Positions 9,918 through 18,578 of a DNA stretch of 64,000 nt are shown in pieces. The DNA is from Oscillospiraceae bacterium. Its GTDB lineage: Bacteria > Bacillota > Clostridia > Oscillospirales > Ruminococcaceae. The first letter of the stretch is position 1; every line of letters starts with the position of its first letter. The translations under genes were made by a program, and so were the position numbers. The notes below the pieces were generated by a model. It saw only the letters and a list, made by a program, of their open reading frames with translations, was not told the origin of the DNA and searched no databases. The stretch spans positions 1-64,000 of the forward strand of contig JAUNJJ010000002.1 in the NCBI GenBank assembly GCA_030533325.1, written 5' to 3'.

Positions 9918-11027
9918 TTATCCAGTTATCAATTTGCAGTAAATTTTTTGGAGTAAAACGGCATTTTCTTTTATGTCATATCCCGATTTCCTCACCAATT
10001 CCAGCCTACTAATCCTTTTCATTGTTTTTTTAGGTGTTAGCTCTTTTATCCATTCTTTGATGTCTTTCAAATCTATTACTTTGATTAGTCCGGCATTGAT
10101 ATCCACACACTTAGGAACACAATTGGAAATTACACATTCAAGTCCGGAACACTGTGCTTCTATCGCAGAAATCCCAAGTCCTTCCCATATGGATGGAAAC
10201 GCAAATACATCCATTGCCTGATAATAATCCTCAGTATTACTTTTACTACCAACAAAAATCACGCTTTCATTCAACCCTAACTCTTTTACCTGTTTCTTAA
10301 GTAAACTTTTAAGTTCACCATCACCAACAATAAGCAAAATTGTATTTTCATCTAAATGATGTATTTCAGAAAAAACTTCAATCAAAAATTTTTGATTCTT
10401 AGGAGCTGAGAGTCTTCCTATTGTTCCTATTACATATTTGTTTTCTATATGCAGTAATTCTCTCATTTCATCTCTTTTTTCTTGATTAAACTTAAATCTA
10501 TCTGAATCTATTGCGTTTGGTATAACCATGTAATTTTTCTTTGACAGTGCTTTTCTCCCAAAAAGCCAACGACCCGCTTCATCAGAACAAGCAAACATGT
10601 AGTCTGCTTGTCTTCTCAATGGCAATTGCATAATATCCTTTATCACAGCCACAATACCTTTACCATTTGATGTACTATGACTGTGAATTATTGTTTTCAG
10701 ACCATTTTTTTTTGCTATTGGTAAAAACAAAGACGCATAACTTCTTATATGTGAATGAAGAACTCTATACTCCTTATGAGAATCAAAGAAATTATTCCAA
10801 CACTTTATAATCTCCACAATATTCCAGACTTTAAAAGTTGGAAAAGTATAAATCTTTCCTCCAAGCTTTTCAATTTCATCCTTATAATATATATGATCAC
10901 CATGGTCAATAATAAAATCAAATTGTACTTTCGAACGATCAATTTTCCTATACAAACTCATAACCATTGATTGCGATCCACCAATATTCAATGACCCTAT
11001 CATGTGTAGTATCCTTAACGGTTCCAT
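9918..11027 (-). CDS. GT4 family glycosyltransferase
   Basis: A 369-residue GT-B enzyme. The N-terminal domain starts PLRILHMIGSLNIGGSQSMV with the glycine-rich loop typical of GT4. The donor domain shows IGTIGRLSAPKNQKFLIEVF and the signature FPSIWEGLGISAIEAQCSG. I chose the ATG at 11027 because TGGAGGAAAT is directly upstream; a 20-codon longer reading would overlap the preceding acetyltransferase. It is the intact relative of the broken gene at 8097-8740. The sugar specificity is unknown. Confidence 0.9.
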   Translation of the reverse strand: MEPLRILHMIGSLNIGGSQSMVMSLYRKIDRSKVQFDFIIDHGDHIYYKDEIEKLGGKIYTFPTFKVWNIVEIIKCWNNFFDSHKEYRVLHSHIRSYASLFLPIAKKNGLKTIIHSHSTSNGKGIVAVIKDIMQLPLRRQADYMFACSDEAGRWLFGRKALSKKNYMVIPNAIDSDRFKFNQEKRDEMRELLHIENKYVIGTIGRLSAPKNQKFLIEVFSEIHHLDENTILLIVGDGELKSLLKKQVKELGLNESVIFVGSKSNTEDYYQAMDVFAFPSIWEGLGISAIEAQCSGLECVISNCVPKCVDINAGLIKVIDLKDIKEWIKELTPKKTMKRISRLELVRKSGYDIKENAVLLQKIYCKLITG

Positions 11028-11037
11028 ATTTCCTCCA

Positions 11038-11589
11038 TTATAATACAACTGTATTTCTTTTCTGAACAATAACTGAGTTACTCTCATATTTTCCGTTCAA
11101 TACACATCCCGCACCAACTACACAATTATCCCCAAGTTCTGTGCCTCGTAATATAACAGTATTAGCACCAATCCAACATTTTTCTCCTATTTTAATCGGT
11201 GCTCTTTTAAAAGTTTCATCATTACTATTAGATGATAATCCTTTTCTATAATCGTGATCGTGATCATATAAATATACAGAAGGTCCAAACTCTGTTCCAC
11301 TGCCAATACTTATACTATCCTGGCAAACAATAATGCAATTATAATTAATTTTAACATTATCACCAATAATCAATCTTGCTCCTTTTCGTGTTTTTATCTT
11401 ACTTCCACTGTGAACTCTTATTTTTTTCCCTAATAAAACAGTACTTCCCTTATTGAACTCTAACACAACATTAGGTGATATTCTTTCAATAATACCTGAA
11501 CTAAAGCTATTGCTAAGAATAATTTTAAAAATTAGAACCCTTATAATCGTGTACAGTACACTAATTACGTTATTAATTTTTCTTCTCAT
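11038..11589 (-). CDS. Left-handed beta-helix (hexapeptide) O-acetyltransferase
   Basis: A 183-residue acetyl-CoA-dependent transferase of the WbbJ/Vat/Maa type. After a hydrophobic N-terminal helix, hexapeptide repeats run through the protein, and the catalytic-His loop is YLYDHDHDY followed by RKGL. IGEKCWIGANTVILRGTELG and a C-terminal GAGCVL stretch complete the coil. The 5' end overlaps the preceding GT4 gene by 17 bp, pointing to translational coupling. It probably acetylates a sugar or lipid-linked intermediate of the repeat unit. Confidence 0.86.
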   Translation of the reverse strand: MRRKINNVISVLYTIIRVLIFKIILSNSFSSGIIERISPNVVLEFNKGSTVLLGKKIRVHSGSKIKTRKGARLIIGDNVKINYNCIIVCQDSISIGSGTEFGPSVYLYDHDHDYRKGLSSNSNDETFKRAPIKIGEKCWIGANTVILRGTELGDNCVVGAGCVLNGKYESNSVIVQKRNTVVL

Positions 11590-12667
11590 TTTTTAACTCC
11601 GAAATATATTTATTTACCACTATTTGTCTATCGAACTGTCTCTCTACTTTCCTTCTTCCAGCTATTCCCAACTGTTTCTTTTCTTCGTTTGAAAGTAATA
11701 AAAACTTTTCAATATTTTCAATTAAACTTTCACTGCTTTTTTGTGAAATAACATATCCATTTATACCATCATCTACAACTTCTCTGCATCCTGAACGATC
11801 TGTTGTAATTATCGGTCTACCAGATGCACAACTTTCAAGAAGAACATTAGATAATCCTTCAGGATAATATGTGGGATGTATAGTGCAATGTACCATTTTA
11901 TATATTTCTGACATGTCTTTTACTAATCCATGATATATAATTATTCCATTATTCTCAAGTTCCTTAAGTTTTTCACTATAATCATCCTCACAAGCCCCAC
12001 AAATGTGAAATCTTGTATTTGGATACTTATTTCTTATAAATTTTGCAGCATCAAAATACTGGTCAATGCCTTTTTCTTTCATTATACGAGCAACAAACAC
12101 AAAGTTTATCACATCATCTGATGGGTATTCATGAACTACATAATTATTCAGATTAACTCCTGAACCTGGTAATAAATCATGAGCTCCATTTATTACATTA
12201 TGTTTTAGCATAAAATCTCTGTTTTCAGTGTTTTGAAAAAAGACTTTTTGAGCTTTTTTTAAACCAAGTTTATATAAGAAAAGAGTAATTTTTTGCATTA
12301 CCCCAGGATTTTCTACAGCGTTTCCCAACCCAGTTATATTTGCAATATACGGTATTCCTAAACTTCCACAAGCCATTCCGCCATATACATTCGGTTTAAT
12401 TGTATATGTAAATACAACATCAGGTCTTAATTCTCTAAGTAATTTTTTATATTTTTTTAAAATTTTTAATTCATCAAGAGGATTAATCCCATGTCTTGAA
12501 AATTCAGTTTCAATAAACTTGCAACCAATTTCTTCTATACTTGAAATAAAATCTCCATTCGGAAGTGAAACATATACTTCATGATTTTCCTTTATTAATT
12601 CCTCAAGAAGCTCTTTCCTAAATTTATATAATCCTACGTCATTATTAGCCAGAATAAGCACTCTCAT
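11573..12667 (-). CDS. PglA-like GT4 glycosyltransferase
   Basis: A 364-residue GT4 enzyme similar to PglA, which adds the second sugar (GalNAc in Campylobacter) to undecaprenyl-PP-diacetylbacillosamine. Visible features are VLILANNDVGLYKFRKEL at the N-terminus, FTYTIKPNVYGGMACGSLGI, FVARIMKEKGID and the EGLSNVLLESCASGRP nucleotide-sugar site. It starts within an ATGA overlap with the PglD-like gene. Together with the neighbouring PglC-, PglD- and PglE-like genes it supports an initiation module built on diNAcBac. The exact donor sugar is unknown. Confidence 0.87.
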   Translation of the reverse strand: MRVLILANNDVGLYKFRKELLEELIKENHEVYVSLPNGDFISSIEEIGCKFIETEFSRHGINPLDELKILKKYKKLLRELRPDVVFTYTIKPNVYGGMACGSLGIPYIANITGLGNAVENPGVMQKITLFLYKLGLKKAQKVFFQNTENRDFMLKHNVINGAHDLLPGSGVNLNNYVVHEYPSDDVINFVFVARIMKEKGIDQYFDAAKFIRNKYPNTRFHICGACEDDYSEKLKELENNGIIIYHGLVKDMSEIYKMVHCTIHPTYYPEGLSNVLLESCASGRPIITTDRSGCREVVDDGINGYVISQKSSESLIENIEKFLLLSNEEKKQLGIAGRRKVERQFDRQIVVNKYISELKNEKKN

Positions 12668-13272
12668 TTTATTTTCCTAACTGGGACACCAACATATGTA
12701 CCCTTACTATTTATATTTTTAACAACCAAAGCACCTGCACCAACCATACAGTCACTGCAAATATCTACATTATTTTTTACAGTAGCCCCTGCTCCAATCC
12801 ATGTTCTGTCATCAATCTTACAAGTGCCAGCAACATGAGCCCCAACCGACACATGAACATAATCGCCTATAACACAATCATGATCAACCGATGCTCCAGT
12901 ATTAATAATACAGCCATTACCGATTATCGAATCAGAATTAATAACAGCTCCCGCCATGATAACGGTTCCTTCACCAATTTTTACTCTCCTGCTTATAACT
13001 GCATCAGGATGTATCAAAGTAACCGTCTTTATTAATTTCTGAATCTTTTCACGAATAACCGCATTTCCAATTGCAACTATTTTATCGCAGTCTATTTCAA
13101 AAGCATCACTGCATTTTCCTACAACCGGGAATCCAGCACACTCCTTAATTTCTTCATTGTCATCATAAAAAATTATATCTTCATATCCATTTTTTAATGC
13201 GATATCTGCAATTACCTTTCCATGTCCACTGGCACCTATAATTGCTAACCTTTTCAATTTGGAGCACTCCAT
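12664..13272 (-). CDS. PglD/NeuD-like sugar N-acetyltransferase
   Basis: A 202-residue acetyltransferase. The N-terminal Rossmann-like domain carries IGASGHGKVIADIA (12-25) for the nucleotide sugar. The C-terminal left-handed beta-helix runs from about residue 95 with the catalytic H131 in ASVDHDCVIG, followed by GAHVAG and RTWIGAGATV. In Campylobacter the homologue acetylates UDP-4-amino-sugar to UDP-diNAcBac. It overlaps both neighbours by a few bases. NeuD-type sialic acid O-acetyltransferase is the alternative, but no sialic acid genes are visible. Confidence 0.88.
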   Translation of the reverse strand: MECSKLKRLAIIGASGHGKVIADIALKNGYEDIIFYDDNEEIKECAGFPVVGKCSDAFEIDCDKIVAIGNAVIREKIQKLIKTVTLIHPDAVISRRVKIGEGTVIMAGAVINSDSIIGNGCIINTGASVDHDCVIGDYVHVSVGAHVAGTCKIDDRTWIGAGATVKNNVDICSDCMVGAGALVVKNINSKGTYVGVPVRKIK

Positions 13273-13892
13273 TCACAAACCTTATCTTCTGGTGTCCCCA
13301 TAAACTCCTCCATAGTTGCAGAAGTCTCTGAGCTTATTCCATCGCGTTTTAAAACTGATTTTACTGTATCTATAATTATCTTAACATCAGTCATAAAACT
13401 GATATTTCTCGTATACCACACATCCATTGCAAACTTTTCTTCCCATGAAACAGCATTCCTTCCATGAGCCTGTGCATATCCTGTAAGACCAGGTCTTACA
13501 TCATGTCTGTGTTTCTGTTCATCGTTGTATCTTTCCAAATAACGTACTAAAAGCGGCCTCGGCCCAATTATCGCCATATCCCCCACAAGTATATTCAGCA
13601 ACTCCGGAAGCTCATCAAGACTCGTACTCCTGAGGAACTTCCCATATGCATTCAATCTAACCTCATCCGGAAGCAGATTCCCATCCTTATCCTTCCTGTT
13701 ATCCATAGTCCTGAACTTAATAAGCTTGAAAATCTTCTCATCCTTCCCCGGCCTCAGCTGAGTAAAGAACGGATTTCCCCTCATAAACACAGCTCCCAGC
13801 CCGCAAAGAATAAGCAGCACCGGCGAAAGCACAATCAATGCAATCAGTGAAAGAACAAAGTCAATCACACGCTTAAAATACCTTGCGTACAT
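13254..13892 (-). CDS. PglC-like initiating sugar-1-phosphate transferase
   Basis: A monotopic phosphoglycosyl transferase of 212 residues that moves a sugar 1-phosphate, probably diNAcBac, onto undecaprenyl phosphate and so starts the repeat unit. There is one N-terminal re-entrant hydrophobic segment (about 10-36), FKLIKFRTMD, the catalytic Asp-Glu dyad D93/E94 in SLDELPELLNIL, and GPRPL. The length fits the small PglC class, not the long WbaP type. It starts in a TAATG overlap with the aminotransferase. Confidence 0.92.
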   Translation of the reverse strand: MYARYFKRVIDFVLSLIALIVLSPVLLILCGLGAVFMRGNPFFTQLRPGKDEKIFKLIKFRTMDNRKDKDGNLLPDEVRLNAYGKFLRSTSLDELPELLNILVGDMAIIGPRPLLVRYLERYNDEQKHRHDVRPGLTGYAQAHGRNAVSWEEKFAMDVWYTRNISFMTDVKIIIDTVKSVLKRDGISSETSATMEEFMGTPEDKVCEWSAPN

Positions 13893-15175
13893 TATTCAAA
13901 ACAACTCCTGATAATCTCAATAATCACATCCTGCTCTTCCGCAGTCATCTTGTTATCACTCGGCAGACAAAGCCCTCTCTGGAAAATATCCATACCAACG
14001 TCTTCACATCCGCCTTCAATATAAGCATTAGTCTTAGCCCTTCCATTACCCTGAGCAGTAATAAACGCATTCATCCTGTAAACAGGCTGAGCATGCATCG
14101 GCTTCCATACCGGCCTTCCCTCAGCATTGTATTCCGCGAGTTTTTCAAGAATCTCAGTAGGACAACTCTTACCTGATTCAGCTATGTAAGCAACATCCTG
14201 ACCGCTTCTTACCTGTTTGCACATTGCATCTTCATCTATAATAATGCAACTCAGCCAGAAATTCGGTTCACTGTTCTTTTCATCATACGGATTCATCTTA
14301 ACCGGAAGTCCCTTAAGTCCTTCCTTGTATCTCATATAAATCGCCTTCTTCTGAGCAATATGCTCATCAAGATAAGGCAGCTGACCACGAACAACACCAG
14401 CAATAACATTGCTCATTCTGTAGTTGTAACCTATCTCCTCATGCTGATACCACGGAGCAGCCTCACGGCTCTGTGTTGACCATTTTCTCACCTTTTCAGC
14501 ATCTTCTCTGCTGTCAGTAAAGAACATACCACCCGAAGAACCGGTAATAATCTTGTTCCCGTTAAAAGAAATCGCATTATAGTCGCCAAATGTACCTGTC
14601 TGCTTACCTTTGTACGAAGCACCTAATGACTCAGCAGCGTCTTCAATAATAAGAGCACCGTGTCTGTCACATACCGCTTTGATCTCATCAATCTTAGCCG
14701 GTGTACCATATAAATGAACAAGTACTACAAGCTTTACGTCAGGATAAAGTTCAAATGCCTTTTCAAGTGCAGCCGGATCCATGTTCCATGTGTCTCTCTC
14801 TGTATCGATAAATACCGCCTCGCCGTTTTCATAAGCGATTGGATTTACTGTCGCATCGAAAGTAACATCTGAACAGAATACTTTTCTTCCCTGAAGAGCA
14901 CCTTCATTTGCTTTTGGCATTCCGTAAAGCTTTTCGCCTGCAAGTTTGGTACAAAGATGAAGTGCAGCAGTTCCTGCTGAAAGAGCAACTGCATATTTAC
15001 ATCCAACATACTCAGCCGAAAGTCTCTCAACTTCGTTAATGTTCTGTCCTACCGTTGACATCCAGTTAGTTTCGTATGCTTCAGTAACATACTTTATCTC
15101 ATCACCATGCATCGTAGGTGAGGACAACCAGATCTTGTTTTCAAACCGTTTAATTTCTTTTTTCGCCTTAAACAT
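13892..15175 (-). CDS. PglE-like DegT/DnrJ/EryC1/StrS aminotransferase
   Basis: A PLP enzyme of 427 residues, probably aminating a UDP-4-keto-6-deoxy-HexNAc to the 4-amino sugar used by the PglD-like enzyme. The Schiff-base lysine is K208 in FNGNKIITG, the PLP-ring Asp is in IEDAAES (D179), and the N-terminal SAGTAALHL motif binds phosphate. It is the first gene of the locus, behind a consensus promoter and a leader of about 240 nt. The matching 4,6-dehydratase (PglF) is not in the window, so the pathway must be completed elsewhere. Confidence 0.92.
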   Translation of the reverse strand: MFKAKKEIKRFENKIWLSSPTMHGDEIKYVTEAYETNWMSTVGQNINEVERLSAEYVGCKYAVALSAGTAALHLCTKLAGEKLYGMPKANEGALQGRKVFCSDVTFDATVNPIAYENGEAVFIDTERDTWNMDPAALEKAFELYPDVKLVVLVHLYGTPAKIDEIKAVCDRHGALIIEDAAESLGASYKGKQTGTFGDYNAISFNGNKIITGSSGGMFFTDSREDAEKVRKWSTQSREAAPWYQHEEIGYNYRMSNVIAGVVRGQLPYLDEHIAQKKAIYMRYKEGLKGLPVKMNPYDEKNSEPNFWLSCIIIDEDAMCKQVRSGQDVAYIAESGKSCPTEILEKLAEYNAEGRPVWKPMHAQPVYRMNAFITAQGNGRAKTNAYIEGGCEDVGMDIFQRGLCLPSDNKMTAEEQDVIIEIIRSCFE

Positions 15176-15452
15176 CTTACTAATTTCCCCTGACGTTAAT
15201 AATCACATTTTCAGAGCAGTATCTCTTTCTTCTTTGCACCACCGAGCGAATCGTACCATCAAAAGTCATAAATGTTTTATTATTTCCTGACTCCCCCGAC
15301 CCTGCAAACAAGCAGAAACCAAAAGAATTATGTAAATAGATTTCCAATACTCTGCATTTTTCAAAGTTTCGCCTGCAGTAAAATACACATTCCGTAATTT
15401 AAAGCATAGCCTATATAACTATCATTTTAGCACATCAATAAAATAATGTCAA
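15176..15452 (-). promoter_or_regulatory. Promoter and long leader of the polysaccharide operon
   Basis: On the minus strand TTGACA (15447-15452) and TAAAAT (15424-15429) are separated by exactly 17 bp. A start near 15417 gives about 240 nt of untranslated leader before the aminotransferase ATG. I could not match the leader to a known riboswitch. Such long leaders in polysaccharide operons can be targets of antitermination, but this is inference. Confidence 0.75.
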
Positions 15453-15810
15453 TAGTAAATTATTTCTTTAAAATTCTCACGTTTTTATCTAACATACCGA
15501 AATATGTAAAGATAAAATGACTTTTATATATCATTATTTATAGTTGACATATGGATGTTTGTTTTTTTATACATTATCATCCCCTGTTGTTTTGTTAATG
15601 GAATTAATTCTCTCATAAAGATTTTTTCCCCCTCTTTAAGAGGTGTCTCTCTCGTATAATTCGTTTCTCATTTCGTCATTGAAATAAGATTAAAAACGTG
15701 GTATAATATACTTAGAAAACAAATTCATAACTGTCGAAATATGGTATAATTACATGTTTTGGATAGTAAAATTTGTTAAAAACTCTAATTGACATTTATT
15801 CTCCTTTGAT
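15453..15810. other. Gene-free spacer with promoter-like GGTATAAT boxes
   Basis: This is an AT-rich region without coding signal. Two plus-strand GGTATAAT boxes (around 15701 and 15744) and a small CCTCTTTAAGAGG hairpin are visible. They may be the promoters of the broken Rpn-type gene that follows. I see nothing else supportable. Confidence 0.4.
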
Positions 15811-16516
15811 GTGAAATATAGGTATTCTATACTTTTATTTACAAAAAAGAACATTTATGGGCAAAAAATGAGGCGTGCTGTCAAGGACAGCGTTTTTACG
15901 ACTTTATTCAGTGAAACAAAGTACACTCTGGATTTATACAGGTCACTTCACCCGGAGGATACCACCGACACCGGAATTTTATGTTATCTACACAGGTGAT
16001 AAAAAGGATGTACCGGATACGATTGACTTTGCTTCTTTGTATCTTCCCTCTTCAGACGGGACAAAGAAAGTTAATCTCAGCGTGAAAATAATCAGGTCAT
16101 CTTCCAGAGACGGCGATTATGTCAGCCAGTATTTCAGATTCTGCAAAGCTGCAAATGAGATGAGGAAGACATACAGTCATGACCTTAATCTTGCTGTTAA
16201 GAAACTTACCGAATACTGTCTTTTGAACAACATCCTTGCAGACTTCGTTAAGAAGCATGAAAACGAGGTGTTTACTATGATGGATATTCTTTTTGACCAG
16301 GAATATGTTACTGAGATTCATGAGAAGAATCTTGTATGGGAAAGTTATAATGACGGTATGAATAAAGGTGAAGAAAAAGGCAGAGCTGAAGGTGAAAACA
16401 AGCTTCGTACTTTATTCAGGGCACTTGAAGAGGCCGGAAGAAAGGATGATGCATTCAAAGCTGCATCAGATACCGAATACCTTCAGAAGCTGTATGAGGA
16501 ATTTGGAATCGAATAA
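15811..16516 (+). pseudogene. Broken Rpn/PD-(D/E)XK transposase-family gene
   Basis: The N-terminal part (frame of 15811, VKDSVFTTLFSETKYTL to HPEDTTDT) and the C-terminal part (shifted frame, from PEFYVIYTGDKKD to the end) match the two ends of the Rpn-like nuclease/transposase family. The roughly 70-80 residues that should lie between them, holding the ExxQ-type catalytic core, are missing, and the frame shifts at the junction. The tail GMNKGEEKGRAEGENK is the usual charged C-terminal linker. A single internal deletion with a frameshift explains it. A hairpin terminator follows. Confidence 0.82.
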
Positions 16517-16550
16517 GGTATCGGTTTAAATTCACTTAACCTAAAACACA

Positions 16551-16597
16551 CATCCCACTGTTTCAGCATAATCGCTGTTCGGTGGGATGATTTTTGT
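16551..16597 (+). terminator. Rho-independent terminator after the Rpn remnant
   Basis: The stem CATCCCAC pairs with GTGGGATG across a 23-nt loop and is followed by ATTTTTG. Confidence 0.75.
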
Positions 16598-16689
16598 AAG
16601 TTGCAAATGATATAATAAGGATGTAGGAAAAATGACATATTTGTTACTGACATGCGACTTACCGGATGGTATAACGAGCAAAAATCCCA

Positions 16690-16718
16690 TTGACTATATA
16701 TCAGAATTTTGATATAAT
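16690..16718 (+). promoter_or_regulatory. Promoter and probable operator of the Phd/ParE pair
   Basis: TTGACT and TATAAT are spaced by 17 bp. A 7-bp inverted repeat TATATCA-6 nt-TGATATA (16697-16716) lies between and over the boxes, placed where an antitoxin dimer would block RNA polymerase. A strong AGGAGGTGG site precedes the ATG. Confidence 0.75.
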
Positions 16719-16742
16719 ATTGATATATTAGGAGGTGGTGTT

Positions 16743-17006
16743 ATGCCGACAATCAGACCGTCAGCAGATTTGCGAAACAGCTATAATGAAATTTCTGAAT
16801 TTTGTCACAAATATTCAGAGCCTGTTTTCATCACCAGGAACGGAAAAGGTGACCTTGCTGTAATGAGCATTGAAGCTTACGAAGCACTCAAGGGCAGGCT
16901 TGAATTATACACTCTTCTTGAAAAAGGCTTGCAGGACGACCGAAGCGAAAATGTAATTTCATTCTCCGAAGGCCTTGACAATATCCGCAAAGAGATTAAC
17001 GGTTGA
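16743..17006 (+). CDS. Phd/YefM-type antitoxin
   Basis: An 87-residue antitoxin. The N-terminal half (PTIRPSADLRNSYNEISEFC, then PVFITRNGKGDLAVMSIEAY) is the Phd/YefM DNA-binding fold that dimerises and represses its promoter. The acidic C-terminal part should wrap and neutralise the toxin. It overlaps the toxin start in TGATG. An inverted repeat in its promoter is a likely autoregulatory operator. Confidence 0.92.
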   Translation: MPTIRPSADLRNSYNEISEFCHKYSEPVFITRNGKGDLAVMSIEAYEALKGRLELYTLLEKGLQDDRSENVISFSEGLDNIRKEING

Positions 17007-17326
17007 TGTATAAGATAGTTCTCACAAAAACAGCTGTGCAGGATATACGCTCGGCGGCTTTGTATATTTCCGACACGCTGATGAATAAAGAAGCAGCTAA
17101 CAGACTGCTCGACTCCGTAGATGAAAAAATCGCGGCGTTAGCCGAAACTCCGTATATCAATCCGCTTGTTCGTGACAGCTTCCTTGCTTCAAACGGATTA
17201 CGCTTTCAGCTCGTAAATAACTATATGGCATTTTATGTTATCCATGAAGAAACCAAAACCGTTTCTGTTATTCGTTTTCGGCATTCAAGACGAGACTGGA
17301 TTTCAATTTTGCAAAATGAGGTTTGA
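17006..17326 (+). CDS. RelE/ParE-family toxin
   Basis: A 106-residue toxin with the RelE/ParE fold: YKIVLTKTAVQDIRSAALYI in the first strand-helix unit, then PYINPLVRDSFLASNGLRFQ and the closing VSVIRFRHSRRDW strand. The order of Phd-type antitoxin then ParE/RelE-type toxin with a 1-base overlap is classical. Whether it cuts ribosome-bound mRNA or poisons gyrase cannot be decided from sequence. I chose the ATG at 17006; a TTG one codon earlier is the alternative. Confidence 0.9.
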   Translation: MYKIVLTKTAVQDIRSAALYISDTLMNKEAANRLLDSVDEKIAALAETPYINPLVRDSFLASNGLRFQLVNNYMAFYVIHEETKTVSVIRFRHSRRDWISILQNEV

Positions 17327-17347
17327 TATCAATGTACTCGTTCTGTT

Positions 17348-17367
17348 GGGTGCGGGCATCCTTTTTT
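17348..17367 (+). terminator. Short terminator after the toxin
   Basis: GGGTG-CGGG-CATCC forms a small hairpin followed by six T. The stem is short, so this is a weak call. Confidence 0.45.
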
Positions 17368-17466
17368 ATTGACCGTTAACTTTATTCTAAGTCTAAGTTT
17401 TTTAAGTTTAATTTTTTTGAGAAAATCAAAATAAAAAATTCGTCATATTTTTTCATTAATAAATCA

Positions 17467-17495
17467 TTGACTTTATGACTCTGCCGAGATATAAT
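17467..17495 (+). promoter_or_regulatory. Promoter of the Xre-ImmA-PIN cassette
   Basis: TTGACT and TATAAT are separated by 17 bp, about 25 bp upstream of the Xre start. Confidence 0.75.
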
Positions 17496-17518
17496 ATAGT
17501 GTACAGGGAGTGATTATT

Positions 17519-17839
17519 ATGGATATCAATTTAAAAATAAAAGAATTAAGAGAAAAAAATGGATATACGCAACAGAATATTGCCGATTTTTTAAACGTTG
17601 ACCAAAGTCTGATTTCAAAAATTGAAAAAGGAGAACGTTCATTTACAGCCGACATGCTTAACAGTCTCTCGTCATTATTTGGTGTTTCCGTTCAATCCTT
17701 GCTAACTGATTCCAATTACACTTCTACTGTTTGTGCGTTCAGAGCCAGCAACCTTACAGCAGATGATTTGAAAACAATATCCATCATAAACAAAATAGCT
17801 TTAAACGCTGATTTTATGACAAAGTTGCTAGGTGACTAA
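17519..17839 (+). CDS. Xre-family helix-turn-helix regulator
   Basis: A 106-residue protein. The N-terminal HTH_3 domain reads IKELREKNGYTQQNIADFLN and then DQSLISKIEKGERSF, a textbook Cro/CI motif. The C-terminal tail is short and helical. I chose the ATG at 17519, 8 bp after GGGAG, over an in-frame GTG at 17510. The stop is one base from the ImmA start. In Xre-ImmA pairs the peptidase cleaves or inactivates the repressor; here a PIN protein follows. Confidence 0.92.
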   Translation: MDINLKIKELREKNGYTQQNIADFLNVDQSLISKIEKGERSFTADMLNSLSSLFGVSVQSLLTDSNYTSTVCAFRASNLTADDLKTISIINKIALNADFMTKLLGD

Positions 17840-17840
17840 T

Positions 17841-18578
17841 ATGATTGACAAATTAAAAATATACCACCAGGCAGTTTCAATAAGAAAAAAACTAGGAGAA
17901 AGCGACACATCCCCTATAGACGCATTTCATATCGTCCAAAACATTCCTCATTTTTCACTCATCCTATATCCTATGGGTAATAACATAAGTGGTATGTGCG
18001 TCAAGATTGGAAAAGATACTGTAATAGCGATTAATTCATCTATGTCTATTGGCCGTCAGAATTTTTCAATCGCCCACGAATTATACCATTACTATTTTGA
18101 TGACAGTCAAAAAACAATTATATGCAAAAAGGATATTGGTAAAGGTAATGAAATTGAGCGATGCGCCGATCAGTTCGCAGCTTATTTCTTAATGCCACTT
18201 GAAGGTGAAATATTGAATAAAAAAATAAATACCATTACATTTGAAGAGGTTATTCAACTGGAACAACTTTACAGAGTTAGCCATCAGGCGATGCTCTATC
18301 GTTTGCTTGAGGAAAAGTTGATTACAACCGAACTTATGGAAGAATACAGAAATAATGTTATGCGTACAGCCGCAAATCTCGGTTACGATACTTCGCTATA
18401 CAAACCATCAGGGTCTGAAAAAGAACGCAAAACCTATGGATATTATATAAAACAAGCCCAAACGCTTCTTGATAAGGAACTGATTTCAGACGGAAAATTT
18501 GAACAACTCTTACTTGAAGCACTCAGACATGACCTTGTTTTTGGCGATGATTCAGACGAGGAGGAATTGAATGACTGA
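17841..18578 (+). CDS. ImmA/IrrE-family metallopeptidase
   Basis: A 245-residue protein with the gluzincin motif HELYH (H79, E80, H83) in FSIAHELYHYYF and a downstream glutamate in the ERCADQFAAYFLMP stretch that completes zinc binding in the COG2856 family. The C-terminal 100 residues are helical and unassigned. It is expected to cleave the adjacent Xre regulator, as ImmA does ImmR. It overlaps the PIN gene by 8 bp. Start choice is between this ATG and a GTG at 17832. Confidence 0.9.
   Translation: MIDKLKIYHQAVSIRKKLGESDTSPIDAFHIVQNIPHFSLILYPMGNNISGMCVKIGKDTVIAINSSMSIGRQNFSIAHELYHYYFDDSQKTIICKKDIGKGNEIERCADQFAAYFLMPLEGEILNKKINTITFEEVIQLEQLYRVSHQAMLYRLLEEKLITTELMEEYRNNVMRTAANLGYDTSLYKPSGSEKERKTYGYYIKQAQTLLDKELISDGKFEQLLLEALRHDLVFGDDSDEEELND

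Noticed and set aside
12664..13272. A sialic acid O-acetyltransferase (NeuD)
   Set aside because: No NeuA, NeuB or NeuC genes are present, while PglC-, PglE- and PglA-like genes flank it, so the PglD role is preferred.
15176..15417. A riboswitch in the polysaccharide leader
   Set aside because: I could not match the leader to the conserved core of c-di-GMP, SAM or other classes I know.
16622..16710. A short ORF (about 26 codons) before the Phd antitoxin
   Set aside because: There is no ribosome site or similarity, and it overlaps the Phd promoter and operator.
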